Assembly: GCA_003162615.1 (NCBI GenBank)
Contig: PMNG01000156.1
Location: 1 to 5,818, forward strand
Direction: 5' to 3'
From: Methanothrix sp.
GTDB taxonomy: Archaea > Halobacteriota > Methanosarcinia > Methanotrichales > Methanotrichaceae
Length of the DNA stretch: 5,818 nucleotides
This document shows, in pieces, positions 1 through 4,808 of this stretch (positions are counted from its first letter, which is position 1; the number at the start of each line of letters is the position of its first letter). The translations under genes and the position numbers were made by a program. The notes under the pieces were generated by a model. It was not told where the DNA came from and searched no databases. It was given only the letters and a program-made list of their open reading frames with translations.

Positions 1-300
1 CCTGTTCCGCACATCGGCCCATATAGGTATTCTGATCTCGTATTTAACAGTTGCCCCTAAACGACGAAAACTCGGATATTGGGAGACGAGGGCGAGCACA
101 GGTTTAATGTCAAGGATTTGGGGGGCTACACAGGAATCGACTATGCTTACGAGCTCAGATGCCTGCACCCCCGGCCGAGTTAGGACCGCTCGTATCTGGA
201 GCCTCCATGCCGAGGCAAGCGGAGTGATCTTGCTCTCCGGCCAGGTTCTCGCTTTTCTGTCTTCGAGCCATCCACCCGCACGCGCATGTCTTTGAAACTG
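1..300 (-). CDS. Possible partial protein-coding frame running off the left edge (unrecognised)
   Basis: On the minus strand one frame stays open from a stop at 301-303 down to base 1, so the gene, if real, ends outside the window. There is no ATG; a GTG at 166-168 is the most plausible start, and the frame after it reads like protein, with hydrophobic stretches such as DIKPVLALVSQYPSFRRLG and KYEIRIPIWADVRNR near the edge. I do not recognise a family. Against it: the plus strand also has an open frame over 2-297, the region is fairly GC-rich so chance open frames are common, and no Shine-Dalgarno or TATA signal sits at the right distance. Treat as a candidate only. Confidence 0.22.
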
Positions 301-426
301 CTATTGGAGGTCTGGGTGGTGGAGTGATCAGCTTTGGGCTCGGCAGAGGACCGGTCCAGGCACAGTCGTCTCGTAGCTATCCTGTGCACCTTTAGCTCAT
401 CAGGAACCGTTCTAGAGCCTGAGGGC

Positions 427-519
427 CTAAGGACAAAAGCGACATGTATCTTCCAGCCGGAGCCTGCACATATGCGAATGTTCACAAATCGACTTCATCT
501 CCCTGCATCCTTCGATCAT
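427..519 (-). CDS. Possible 30-residue Cys-rich small protein
   Basis: A short frame encodes 30 residues starting MIEGCREMKS and ending DTCRFCP. It has five cysteines and two histidines; Cys12-x5-Cys18-x7-Cys26-x2-Cys29, with His14 and His16 between the first pair, is the sort of spacing that could hold a zinc ion. Small Cys-rich proteins are common in methanogens, but I cannot assign this one to a family. Upstream on the same strand, GAGGT lies ten bases before the ATG and GTTTAAAG about 30 bases before it, a weak but coherent start signal. A competing plus-strand frame (334-564, TTG start after GGAGTGATC at 321-329) covers the same bases and has codon statistics no better than chance. Function unknown. 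Confidence 0.4.
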   Translation of the reverse strand: MIEGCREMKSICEHSHMCRLRLEDTCRFCP

Positions 520-584
520 AACGAGTACAACCTCTTGCCTGGAACTTTAAACATCCTAAAATAGAGGGGTTTCTTTAGCTTTGC

Positions 585-617
585 GCCCTTATTCCTGCTT
601 AACTTGAGCATAAGGGC
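585..617. repeat. Inverted repeat / hairpin with 8-bp perfect outer stem
   Basis: GCCCTTAT at 585-592 is mirrored exactly by ATAAGGGC at 610-617. Inside, GCTTAACTTGAGC (597-609) is itself nearly self-complementary, so the whole can fold as one long stem with a four-base bulge on the left side. No T-run follows on either strand, so a terminator is not the obvious reading; it could equally be a protein-binding dyad. Confidence 0.5.
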
Positions 618-750
618 CTGAACTCACATCGGTTCAAGGTATAATTGACTATCGAAAGTACATCAGGATATGTCAAAATATTTAGTACTAATGTTCCAGT
701 AAAATCCAATATTGACCCTTTATTTCCATTGGAAAATAAATTGTGACCTT

Positions 751-766
751 CAGCATAATAATGCTG
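751..766. repeat. Small inverted repeat CAGCAT-AATA-ATGCTG
   Basis: Six-base perfect arms around a four-base AT loop. It lies in AT-rich DNA with no gene nearby to assign it to; role unknown. Confidence 0.35.
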
Positions 767-851
767 ATGCGGATATTTTAGCAATCAAAAGCAGCCCGAA
801 TGTGAATCGTACACCACCATGAATGTTGATCATAGTAAGGCAATATTCAAG

Positions 852-977
852 CTAATACAGATCTTTTATCTCACTATCGGCATAGGCATCATGGGTTCCA
901 GAACCTGGACATTCGCTGAGCCTTTCACCATCTTTCGGCTCATGACCATCCTGAAAGACGCGCCACTCCTTGATCAT
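852..977 (-). CDS. Possible 41-residue small protein, unknown
   Basis: A minus-strand frame of 41 codons starts ATG-ATC-AAG-GAG-TGG (MIKEWRVFQDGHEPK) and ends in EIKDLY before TAG. Its composition (many D, E, K, G and few Arg/Ser runs) and frequent purine-N-pyrimidine codons look more like real coding than the opposing plus frame (819-1019). Against it: there is no Shine-Dalgarno site before the ATG and no TATA-like box at a suitable distance; the bases upstream form a GC-rich hairpin instead. It could be an intact small gene, the tail of a larger decayed one, or chance. No family recognised. Confidence 0.33.
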   Translation of the reverse strand: MIKEWRVFQDGHEPKDGERLSECPGSGTHDAYADSEIKDLY

Positions 978-1043
978 AGACACGGGACAGGAGCTTTGTC
1001 TACACCTAAGGCGGGCTGAAGAGCCCCGCCTGTTGGGGCGTCT
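956..1043. other. Nested GC-rich fold: long-range stem enclosing a strong hairpin
   Basis: AGACGCGCC (956-964) pairs with GGGGCGTCT (1035-1043) at eight of nine positions. Enclosed near the right side is a strong hairpin at 1010-1030: GGCGGGCT and AGCCCCGCC pair with a GAAG loop and one bulged C. On the minus strand the hairpin reads GGCGGGGCT-CTTC-AGCCCGCC. This could be a structured RNA, a bidirectional terminator lacking a T-run, or the degenerate end of a transposon of the IS200/IS605 type, whose ends carry such hairpins. None of these is proven by the bases alone. Confidence 0.35.
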
Positions 1044-1045
1044 CC

Positions 1046-1141
1046 CTAATCATACAGTTTCACCCCTGGAACGCTCATCTCCAATAACGTTGCCTTAGAC
1101 GGGACTATGCCGGACCTGACGGACTGCGAGCAGGGTATTAC
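1046..1141 (-). pseudogene. Coding-like fragment without a start, unidentified
   Basis: Between two stops in one minus-strand frame lie 31 codons ending in SKATLLEMSVPGVKLYD, a sensible protein tail. The only start codons inside it leave ten to twelve residues. A neighbouring frame upstream (to about 1199) is also open, so a frameshifted remnant of a larger gene is possible. It runs directly into the hairpin at 1010-1030, the arrangement seen where a tnpB gene meets the right end of an IS200/IS605 element, but I cannot identify TnpB residues here, so that link is speculative. Confidence 0.18.
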
Positions 1142-1208
1142 CTAGGCGGGTGGACGCAAGCCTTGTCTTCCTTGACCATCTGCGATATGTACCTTTGTGA
1201 GGCTAGAG

Positions 1209-2204
1209 TTATAAGAAATCCACCAATTGGATTTCTTTGCTCATATGCTTGGCCTTATCAAAAGTAGCGTTAGCCTCATATCCGAAGCCACTTTTCTCAA
1301 AAGCTACGCCTTTATTGTGCCAGGCTTCAGCAAATGCTTGGTTTAGTTGAATCGCTTTATCATAGCTATTGATTGCCTCATCGTATTTGCCTTGACTGGA
1401 AAGAGCATTGCCTTTGTTATACCACATATCCGCATTTTTCGGGATTTTCTCAATAGCTTTATTGTACGCCTGGACAGCCTCATCGTATTTTCCTGTCTTG
1501 TTGAGAGCCAAACCTTTGTCGTACCACGCTAGTGGATAATCTGGAACGATCTCGATGGCTTTGTCGTATGCCTGAATGGACTCATTGTACTTTCCCAGAG
1601 TGTAGAAAACATTACCTTTGTTCTTCCAAGCAGTTGCAAATTTGGAGTTGATTTCAGTTGCATTGTCGTATGCCTTGATAGCTTCTTCGAAGTATCTGTT
1701 CCTATCTTGCTCATCGCTGTTGATGTTTAGCATCACACCTGACTGCATCGTGATGGCTCTATCGCTGAGAGCAAGGCCTTCATAGTACCAATTATTGGCA
1801 TCCTGCGGATCTGCCTCGGTGGCTTTGTCGTATTTTTCGATGGCCATGTCGAAAGCTTTGAGGGATTCGTTGTATTCGTGCAAGTCGTGTCTTGAAAAGG
1901 ACAAAGCCCTAAGCGTAAGAGCCTCGCCATACCAAGCACCCGCATCGTCCGGGTTTATTTGAATCGCTTTGTCATAAGCTCTGTAAGCCTCATCATAAGA
2001 TCCTGTTCCAGCTAATATCAGCCCTTTATTATACCAGTAGTCTGCTTTATTTGAAGAGTAATCCGAAATATTCTCCTGCGCCATAGCACATGTGATTAGT
2101 GCTGCCAATGATATCAGAAGGAAAACGAACTCCGCTACCAGCCTCGATTTCTTAACTCTGCCATTGATTTGACAAACATTTGCCAAATCATAATTTTCGT
2201 TCAT
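1209..2204 (-). CDS. Exported or membrane-anchored tetratricopeptide repeat (TPR) protein
   Basis: The protein (331 residues from the chosen start) is a TPR scaffold, presumably binding other proteins outside the cytoplasm. The N terminus has a basic stretch (RVKKSR, 16-21) then a hydrophobic helix about 22-42 (LVAEFVFLLISLAALIT) followed by AMAQ, so either a signal peptide or an anchor; LITC is not a good lipobox. Seven TPR units follow from residue 54: one canonical (about 54-87), two expanded by insertions of 14-20 residues, then four canonical ones carrying the typical W-x-N-K-G, G-K-Y-D-E-A and Y-D-K-A-I signatures. An ATG 36 bases upstream is in frame, but ATG at 2204 has GGGAG seven bases before it and is preferred. 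TPR proteins like this form large paralogous groups in Methanosarcinales. The partner is unknown. Confidence 0.9.
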   Translation of the reverse strand: MNENYDLANVCQINGRVKKSRLVAEFVFLLISLAALITCAMAQENISDYSSNKADYWYNKGLILAGTGSYDEAYRAYDKAIQINPDDAGAWYGEALTLRALSFSRHDLHEYNESLKAFDMAIEKYDKATEADPQDANNWYYEGLALSDRAITMQSGVMLNINSDEQDRNRYFEEAIKAYDNATEINSKFATAWKNKGNVFYTLGKYNESIQAYDKAIEIVPDYPLAWYDKGLALNKTGKYDEAVQAYNKAIEKIPKNADMWYNKGNALSSQGKYDEAINSYDKAIQLNQAFAEAWHNKGVAFEKSGFGYEANATFDKAKHMSKEIQLVDFL

Positions 2205-2286
2205 CAGATGTCTCCCACTTTTCGGTATGCAACGAATCACAAAACGCAGTCAATGATCTAAAGGACTTAGATTCCACCACGCTCAT
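2188..2286 (-). CDS. Possible upstream ORF in the TPR gene leader (32 codons)
   Basis: Within the predicted leader, ATG at 2286 opens a 32-codon frame (MSVVESKSFRSL...) that stops at 2188, overlapping the first 17 bases of the TPR gene in another frame. It has no Shine-Dalgarno site, so translation is doubtful; if used, its termination just past the TPR start could couple or interfere with TPR translation. Confidence 0.15.
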   Translation of the reverse strand: MSVVESKSFRSLTAFCDSLHTEKWETSDERKL

Positions 2287-2335
2287 GATAATAATCGATC
2301 TTGATCTACGGCATTTGACGAAACATCATTCAATG

Positions 2336-2343
2336 AATATAAA
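2336..2343 (-). promoter_or_regulatory. TATA box for the TPR gene
   Basis: On the minus strand AAAATTTATATTC matches the archaeal TATA consensus, with A-rich bases where TFB would bind. The start codon lies 132 bases downstream, so transcription from this box would give a leader of roughly 105-110 bases, long but common in methanogens. Confidence 0.4.
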
Positions 2344-2617
2344 TTTTGCGGACTCGTATGACGTCATTCAGGAGAGAACCTAGGAGACAAAAAAGCAGAT
2401 CCAAAGATTGGAGATATGCCTCTACGTTAGCCCTGTCCACCTTCCTATATCCTTCCCTTAAGCTTCTGCCCCATCGATATCACTCATGCAAAACCTTTCT
2501 GGCCACAGCCCTTCTCCACAATCCAGCTCTCTTTTTCTCCAGCTCTTTGTTTCAATCCTGCTCTGTATCATCCCCCACATTCATGTTCGATTTATATCTT
2601 CTTAACGCCCCATGTAT

Positions 2618-2629
2618 AGTTCATGAACT
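2618..2629. repeat. Perfect 12-base palindrome AGTTCATGAACT
   Basis: Fully self-complementary without a spacer, in the gene-free region about 65 bases past the GNAT stop. It could be a dimer-binding site, but no promoter is clearly associated with it. Confidence 0.3.
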
Positions 2630-2692
2630 GACGGCCCAGGAACGTTTCAGTAGCCCCGGAGTAAGTAGGACTGCGCCCTCATCGGGCATTTG

Positions 2693-3196
2693 CTATTTCA
2701 GTGCCAACTCATATCTGACTTCAGTGACAACGCTACCCCATAGCACGTGGGTCAGTTCTTCTGTCTGTTTGAATCCCGCTGATTTATAGAGCATTGCAGC
2801 TACAGGAAGCGTATCAACCGTCCAGAGAAACACAGATGAATATTCGACCTTCCGACAAAAGTTCAAAGACTCTTCTACGAGTCTCCGTCCGAGTCCTTGT
2901 CCTCTCACCTCGGGATCAAGGAGCAGCCAACGAAGCTGGGCCTCTTTCTCTGAGAATTTTACTATCGCTACCGACCCTACGATCTTTCCTTCTTTTTCGG
3001 CGATCCATATGCGCTCCCGAGATGAATGCGATTTGGCGAACTCGGCCAGAGGTATGGCGACATATGCATCAAAGGTATGATCCCATCCCTGCTCATGAGC
3101 ATAAAGAATGCCATGCAGGTAGATGATATATCCCACATCACCAGGTTGCAGATCGTTTCGGATGGAAATTAGATGATCATGGAATAGTTCGCTCAT
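2693..3196 (-). CDS. GNAT-family N-acetyltransferase (MarR-GNAT C-terminal type)
   Basis: This 167-residue protein is a complete single GNAT domain, expected to transfer an acetyl group from acetyl-CoA to an amine; the substrate is unknown. The acetyl-CoA pyrophosphate loop R-G-Q-G-L-G is at 98-103, inside motif A (about 86-109: LRWLLLDPEVRGQGLGRRL). Motif B follows at about 124-147 with LWTVDTLPVAAMLYKSAGF. The N terminus (QPGDVGYIIYLHGILYAHEQ, 17-36) and the W-D-x-T-F-D-A segment are hallmarks of the GNAT half of bacterial MarR-GNAT fusion proteins; no MarR domain is encoded just upstream, so this is a stand-alone form. ATG at 3196 is the first start after a stop at 3233-3235. There is no Shine-Dalgarno site, suggesting a leaderless or very short-leader mRNA. 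Confidence 0.93.
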   Translation of the reverse strand: MSELFHDHLISIRNDLQPGDVGYIIYLHGILYAHEQGWDHTFDAYVAIPLAEFAKSHSSRERIWIAEKEGKIVGSVAIVKFSEKEAQLRWLLLDPEVRGQGLGRRLVEESLNFCRKVEYSSVFLWTVDTLPVAAMLYKSAGFKQTEELTHVLWGSVVTEVRYELALK

Positions 3197-3223
3197 GATT
3201 GAAGCTATTTCAGTGGTCGAAGG

Positions 3224-3230
3224 ATAATTA
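3224..3230 (-). promoter_or_regulatory. Possible TATA box for the GNAT gene
   Basis: CCTAATTATCC on the minus strand is a weak TATA-like element 28-34 bases before the GNAT ATG. Initiation about 25 bases downstream would leave a leader of only a few bases, consistent with the absence of a Shine-Dalgarno site. Confidence 0.3.
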
Positions 3231-3249
3231 GGTTACCGTGATCTGCATC

Positions 3250-3387
3250 ATGTACGCTGGCTTCAAGCAGATTCAGCCGAAGCTGGTTCAGGACATATAT
3301 CCGAAGAGTACAAGATGGCGGAGAGGGCTGCGAGGTCAAGGGTTGTGGCTAATTAGGAAGATGCCTCCATCTGTTCCGTCGGCATGA
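3250..3387 (+). CDS. Possible 45-residue ORF or decayed fragment
   Basis: ATG at 3250 follows GTGATC (3239-3244), a partial match to the archaeal Shine-Dalgarno consensus at good spacing. The frame encodes 45 residues, starting MYAGFKQIQPKLVQDIYPKS and ending basic and proline-rich. A one-base shift near 3300 would instead continue as SEEYKMAERAARSRVVAN and stop at 3353-3355, which looks like a more natural C terminus, so this may be a frameshifted remnant. The start resembles the AGFKQ segment of the neighbouring GNAT protein, but the match is too short to mean much. No family recognised. Confidence 0.22.
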   Translation: MYAGFKQIQPKLVQDIYPKSTRWRRGLRGQGLWLIRKMPPSVPSA

Positions 3388-3464
3388 TTATTTCGCGGAA
3401 CCAGCTCTCGAATCCTTGGTTTCGTGGAACTTGCCCTCGGACCAACGAACATGAAGCGGATGAA

Positions 3465-3620
3465 CTAGAGGTTGCCTTTGAGCAATTGGTAGACGAAATA
3501 GACCACAATTGCGAATATAGCCAATCCACCCAGGAACCAGATGATTCTCCAGAGGAAAACAACGATTAAGATTGCTAGAACCAATAAAAGCAAGTTTTTA
3601 ATACTTCTCTCGATAGCCAT
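3465..3620 (-). CDS. Small two-helix membrane protein (51 residues)
   Basis: The frame encodes a short basic head (MAIERSIKN) followed by two hydrophobic helices: about residues 9-24 (LLLLVLAILIVVFLW) and about 26-47 (IIWFLGGLAIFAIVVYFVYQ), with an Arg between and a short tail KGNL. It fits a small integral membrane protein with both ends inside. The continuous hydrophobic pattern, broken only by a turn with Gly-Gly, is hard to get by chance and makes the overlapping frames (plus 3384-3569; minus 3353-3562) shadows. Start: ATG at 3620; no clear Shine-Dalgarno site, with TTTATT about 25-30 bases upstream that could serve a leaderless message, and a stronger TATA (ATAAATATAC) near 3706-3719. 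Divergent to the winged-helix gene. No family recognised; function unknown. Confidence 0.7.
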   Translation of the reverse strand: MAIERSIKNLLLLVLAILIVVFLWRIIWFLGGLAIFAIVVYFVYQLLKGNL

Positions 3621-3705
3621 GTCTTAAATAATGTCATCTACCAATAAAACCGTTTCGACTGAAAAATCGCCACGCTGCCCAATCAAGTCGATGGAATAAT
3701 CGCTT

Positions 3706-3719
3706 TTGTATATTTATCT
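3706..3719 (-). promoter_or_regulatory. TATA-like element in the divergent spacer
   Basis: GAGATAAATATACAAAA on the minus strand resembles an archaeal TATA box and would direct transcription toward the small membrane gene, with about 60-65 bases of leader. The same AT stretch read on the plus strand (TTTGTATATTTATC) is also TATA-like. Confidence 0.35.
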
Positions 3720-3809
3720 CACAATTCGATGCGGTTATAGTAGCAGTTCCCCAAAATGAAGATTCGGGAAGAAAAATGACGATTTGCTTAACCTATTTCT
3801 TTAGAAACC

Positions 3810-3818
3810 TATATTTTA
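3810..3818 (+). promoter_or_regulatory. TATA box for the winged-helix gene
   Basis: TATATTTTA lies 82-90 bases before the proposed initiation codon. Initiation about 25 bases downstream would fall near 3838, giving a leader of about 60 bases that includes the perfect GGTGAT site. Confidence 0.4.
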
Positions 3819-3827
3819 TGTTCTTCC

Positions 3828-3842
3828 AGTGGTCCAACCACT
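3828..3842. promoter_or_regulatory. Operator-like inverted repeat AGTGGT-CCA-ACCACT
   Basis: Six-base perfect arms with a three-base spacer sit 10-24 bases after the TATA-like box, overlapping the predicted transcription start. Archaeal repressors with winged-helix folds commonly act by occupying such sites. The gene just downstream encodes a winged-helix protein, so autoregulation is a reasonable inference. Confidence 0.4.
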
Positions 3843-3888
3843 CACAAGAAACGATAACTATAACAGGGTTACACTCTGATTAACTTAC

Positions 3889-3894
3889 GGTGAT
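3889..3894 (+). promoter_or_regulatory. Perfect Shine-Dalgarno site GGTGAT
   Basis: GGTGAT is fully complementary to the conserved 3' end of archaeal 16S rRNA (…AUCACCUCC). It sits five bases before the ACG at 3900 and has no ATG, GTG or TTG at proper spacing, which fixes the translation start of the following gene on that ACG. Confidence 0.6.
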
Positions 3895-3899
3895 AAACA

Positions 3900-4154
3900 A
3901 CGGACACTATCGATTTTAAGATCATAAAAGCAATAACCGAGCTTAAGGTTCCTTACCCAAAAACGGATAGGATTAATTACTTGGTAAACCTCGATCCTGA
4001 AGAACTTGGGGCACGCCTGGGGGTCTTGGAGATGCAGGGATATGTCAAGACCCAAAGCGAAACGGATATTGAGGGATCTAGCCTACCCAACGGCATATGT
4101 GCTGCAGGGCTAACTAATCTGGGGAAGCGGGCTTTGGCGGGACAAAGATGGTAA
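3900..4154 (+). CDS. Winged-helix DNA-binding protein with ACG at the start position
   Basis: The frame is open from just after TAA (3894-3896) to TAA (4152-4154) and encodes 84 residues. Helices about 4-15 (IDFKIIKAITEL), 32-47 (DPEELGARLGVLEMQG) and 69-80 (AGLTNLGKRALA) with the intervening GYVKTQ strand match a small winged-helix fold: recognition-helix region, L-x-x-L-x-x-x-G-Y-V, then a C-terminal L-T-x-x-G motif. A likely role is a transcription regulator. The start is odd: no ATG, GTG or TTG precedes residue 28, yet a perfect GGTGAT lies five bases before ACG. Either ACG initiates or an ancestral ATG has mutated, making this a pseudogene. The rest of the frame is undamaged. Because it lacks a standard start, simple gene callers would miss it. 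Confidence 0.68.
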   Translation, partial: TDTIDFKIIKAITELKVPYPKTDRINYLVNLDPEELGARLGVLEMQGYVKTQSETDIEGSSLPNGICAAGLTNLGKRALAGQRW

Positions 4155-4250
4155 AAGAACAATAGCATTTTAGACCAATGCGAATCACTATTGACATTCG
4201 TATTCGGCTTTTTAGTAATCTCATCTTCTAGCGCATCTAAGACAAGGGGG

Positions 4251-4322
4251 ATGAGAAATTAGATTGATTGGATTAAGAGTATCAAATTTGATTTCGACAA
4301 GTCAGCAACGGATGTGGTCTAA
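4251..4322 (+). pseudogene. Coding-like leader fragment, in frame with the next gene but closed by two stops
   Basis: In the same frame as the 93-residue gene, ATG-AGA-AAT is followed by TAG (4260-4262), then a coding-like run IDWIKSIKFDFDKSATDVV, then TAA (4320-4322) directly abutting the TTG start. AAGGGGG sits flush against the ATG, too close for a normal Shine-Dalgarno site. The run reads like real protein, so the original gene may have been longer at its N terminus; equally it may be chance. Confidence 0.25.
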
Positions 4323-4604
4323 TTGCCGAATGAGAACGAACTTGAAAATATCGGGAAGGCCATCAAGGCTATTGGAGCTTCTAAGCTTCCCTTATATGCA
4401 GCATTTATAGATGAAGTCCGAAGAATTTTGGTTGAGAAAGGCTACGACGAGGCAATAGTGTATTCAGAGCAGGCCTATCTAGCTACGGATCTGAATGCTG
4501 AGTTGGTCCGCGTTCTAACCATTTGCAGGCGTTATGATCTCAGCCCCGAAGCCGCTGCCCAGGTTTTTGATTACTTGAGGCGGATCCAATCTGAGAAATC
4601 GTAA
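4323..4604 (+). CDS. Small helical cytoplasmic protein, unknown function (93 residues)
   Basis: The protein has no signal peptide or membrane segment. Its sequence predicts a run of amphipathic helices: about 4-17, 22-38 (LYAAFIDEVRRILVEKG), 41-53 (EAIVYSEQAYLAT), 56-68 and 74-90 (PEAAAQVFDYLRRIQSEK). The D-L-S-P-E-A-A-A-Q segment resembles the turn into a small helix-turn-helix, but no family is recognised. TTG at 4323 directly follows an in-frame TAA, so it is the first possible start; GTGGT a few bases upstream is a modest Shine-Dalgarno match. It lies 168 bases beyond the winged-helix gene on the same strand, perhaps cotranscribed; a T-rich stretch at 4208-4213 could end transcription between them. 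Confidence 0.78.
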   Translation: MPNENELENIGKAIKAIGASKLPLYAAFIDEVRRILVEKGYDEAIVYSEQAYLATDLNAELVRVLTICRRYDLSPEAAAQVFDYLRRIQSEKS

Positions 4605-4741
4605 GCAGTGAGTGGTCTCCCTATTATAAAAATTTTCACAGAATAAAAGAAAAATCAAAAAGGCCATCAGCAGCGGCTGGGGCGAACTCACGCGACGCAT
4701 CCTAACATTATAGAGATCAATGCAATCGATTAGCCACCAAG

Positions 4742-4795
4742 AAAAATTAGTACTGCACCACTTCTTGCGACGCAGATTAGAGTTGCATTCGCAAG
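4742..4795 (-). terminator. Probable terminator of the CDGSH gene
   Basis: On the minus strand, past the stop, CTTGCGA (4789-4795) pairs perfectly with TCGCAAG (4764-4770) around an 18-base loop with a further 3-bp inner stem (GCA/TGC). A TTTTT tract follows at 4746-4742. The T-run is about 18 bases from the stem, so termination may depend mainly on the T-run, as is common in archaea. Confidence 0.45.
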
Positions 4796-4808
4796 CAGAG
4801 GCAGCAGG

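Larger units (their letters stand above)
520..851. other. AT-rich stretch without a supportable gene
   Basis: These 330 bases carry two hairpins (585-617 and 751-766) but no convincing gene. A minus-strand frame at 599-784 could start at TTG directly after a TGA, with no Shine-Dalgarno site and an amino-acid mix typical of AT-rich noncoding DNA. The plus-strand frame at 819-1019 begins here but has no initiation signal and is opposed by a better-looking minus-strand frame at 852-977. Confidence 0.45.
2205..2692. other. 488-base spacer: TPR leader and promoter, then gene-free DNA
   Basis: The left part (to about 2343) is the TPR leader and promoter on the minus strand. The rest holds no supportable gene. 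Bases 2385-2580 are strongly pyrimidine-rich on the plus strand, with TCCAGCTCT repeated at 2522-2530 and 2538-2546. Two perfect palindromes occur: ATGACGTCAT (2358-2367) and AGTTCATGAACT (2618-2629). A minus-strand 40-codon frame begins at ATG 2580, with ATATAAAT about 8-15 bases upstream, too close for a normal promoter. The long plus frame 2346-2789 runs into the GNAT gene antisense and looks spurious. A weak 4-bp hairpin (2675-2687) follows the GNAT stop. Confidence 0.5.

Noticed and set aside
1..14. Minus-strand ATG-TGC-GGA at the left edge, resembling the M-C-G start of class II glutamine amidotransferases
   Set aside because: Only five codons are visible, and the start lies inside another open frame; too little to support.
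2346..2789. 147-codon plus frame rich in Ser, Leu and Phe
   Set aside because: It overlaps the GNAT gene antisense, has no initiation signal, and its composition reflects the pyrimidine-rich tract.
3353..3569. Frames on both strands over the small membrane gene
   Set aside because: Both are Ser/Glu-rich reflections of the 51-residue two-helix frame, which has the only coherent protein pattern.
3977..4168. 63-codon minus frame over the winged-helix gene
   Set aside because: It is antisense to the winged-helix frame, which has a perfect Shine-Dalgarno site and a coherent fold pattern.
4515..4700. 61-codon minus frame starting like a signal peptide
   Set aside because: It is mostly antisense to the 93-residue gene; its hydrophobic part comes from an A-rich stretch on the plus strand.
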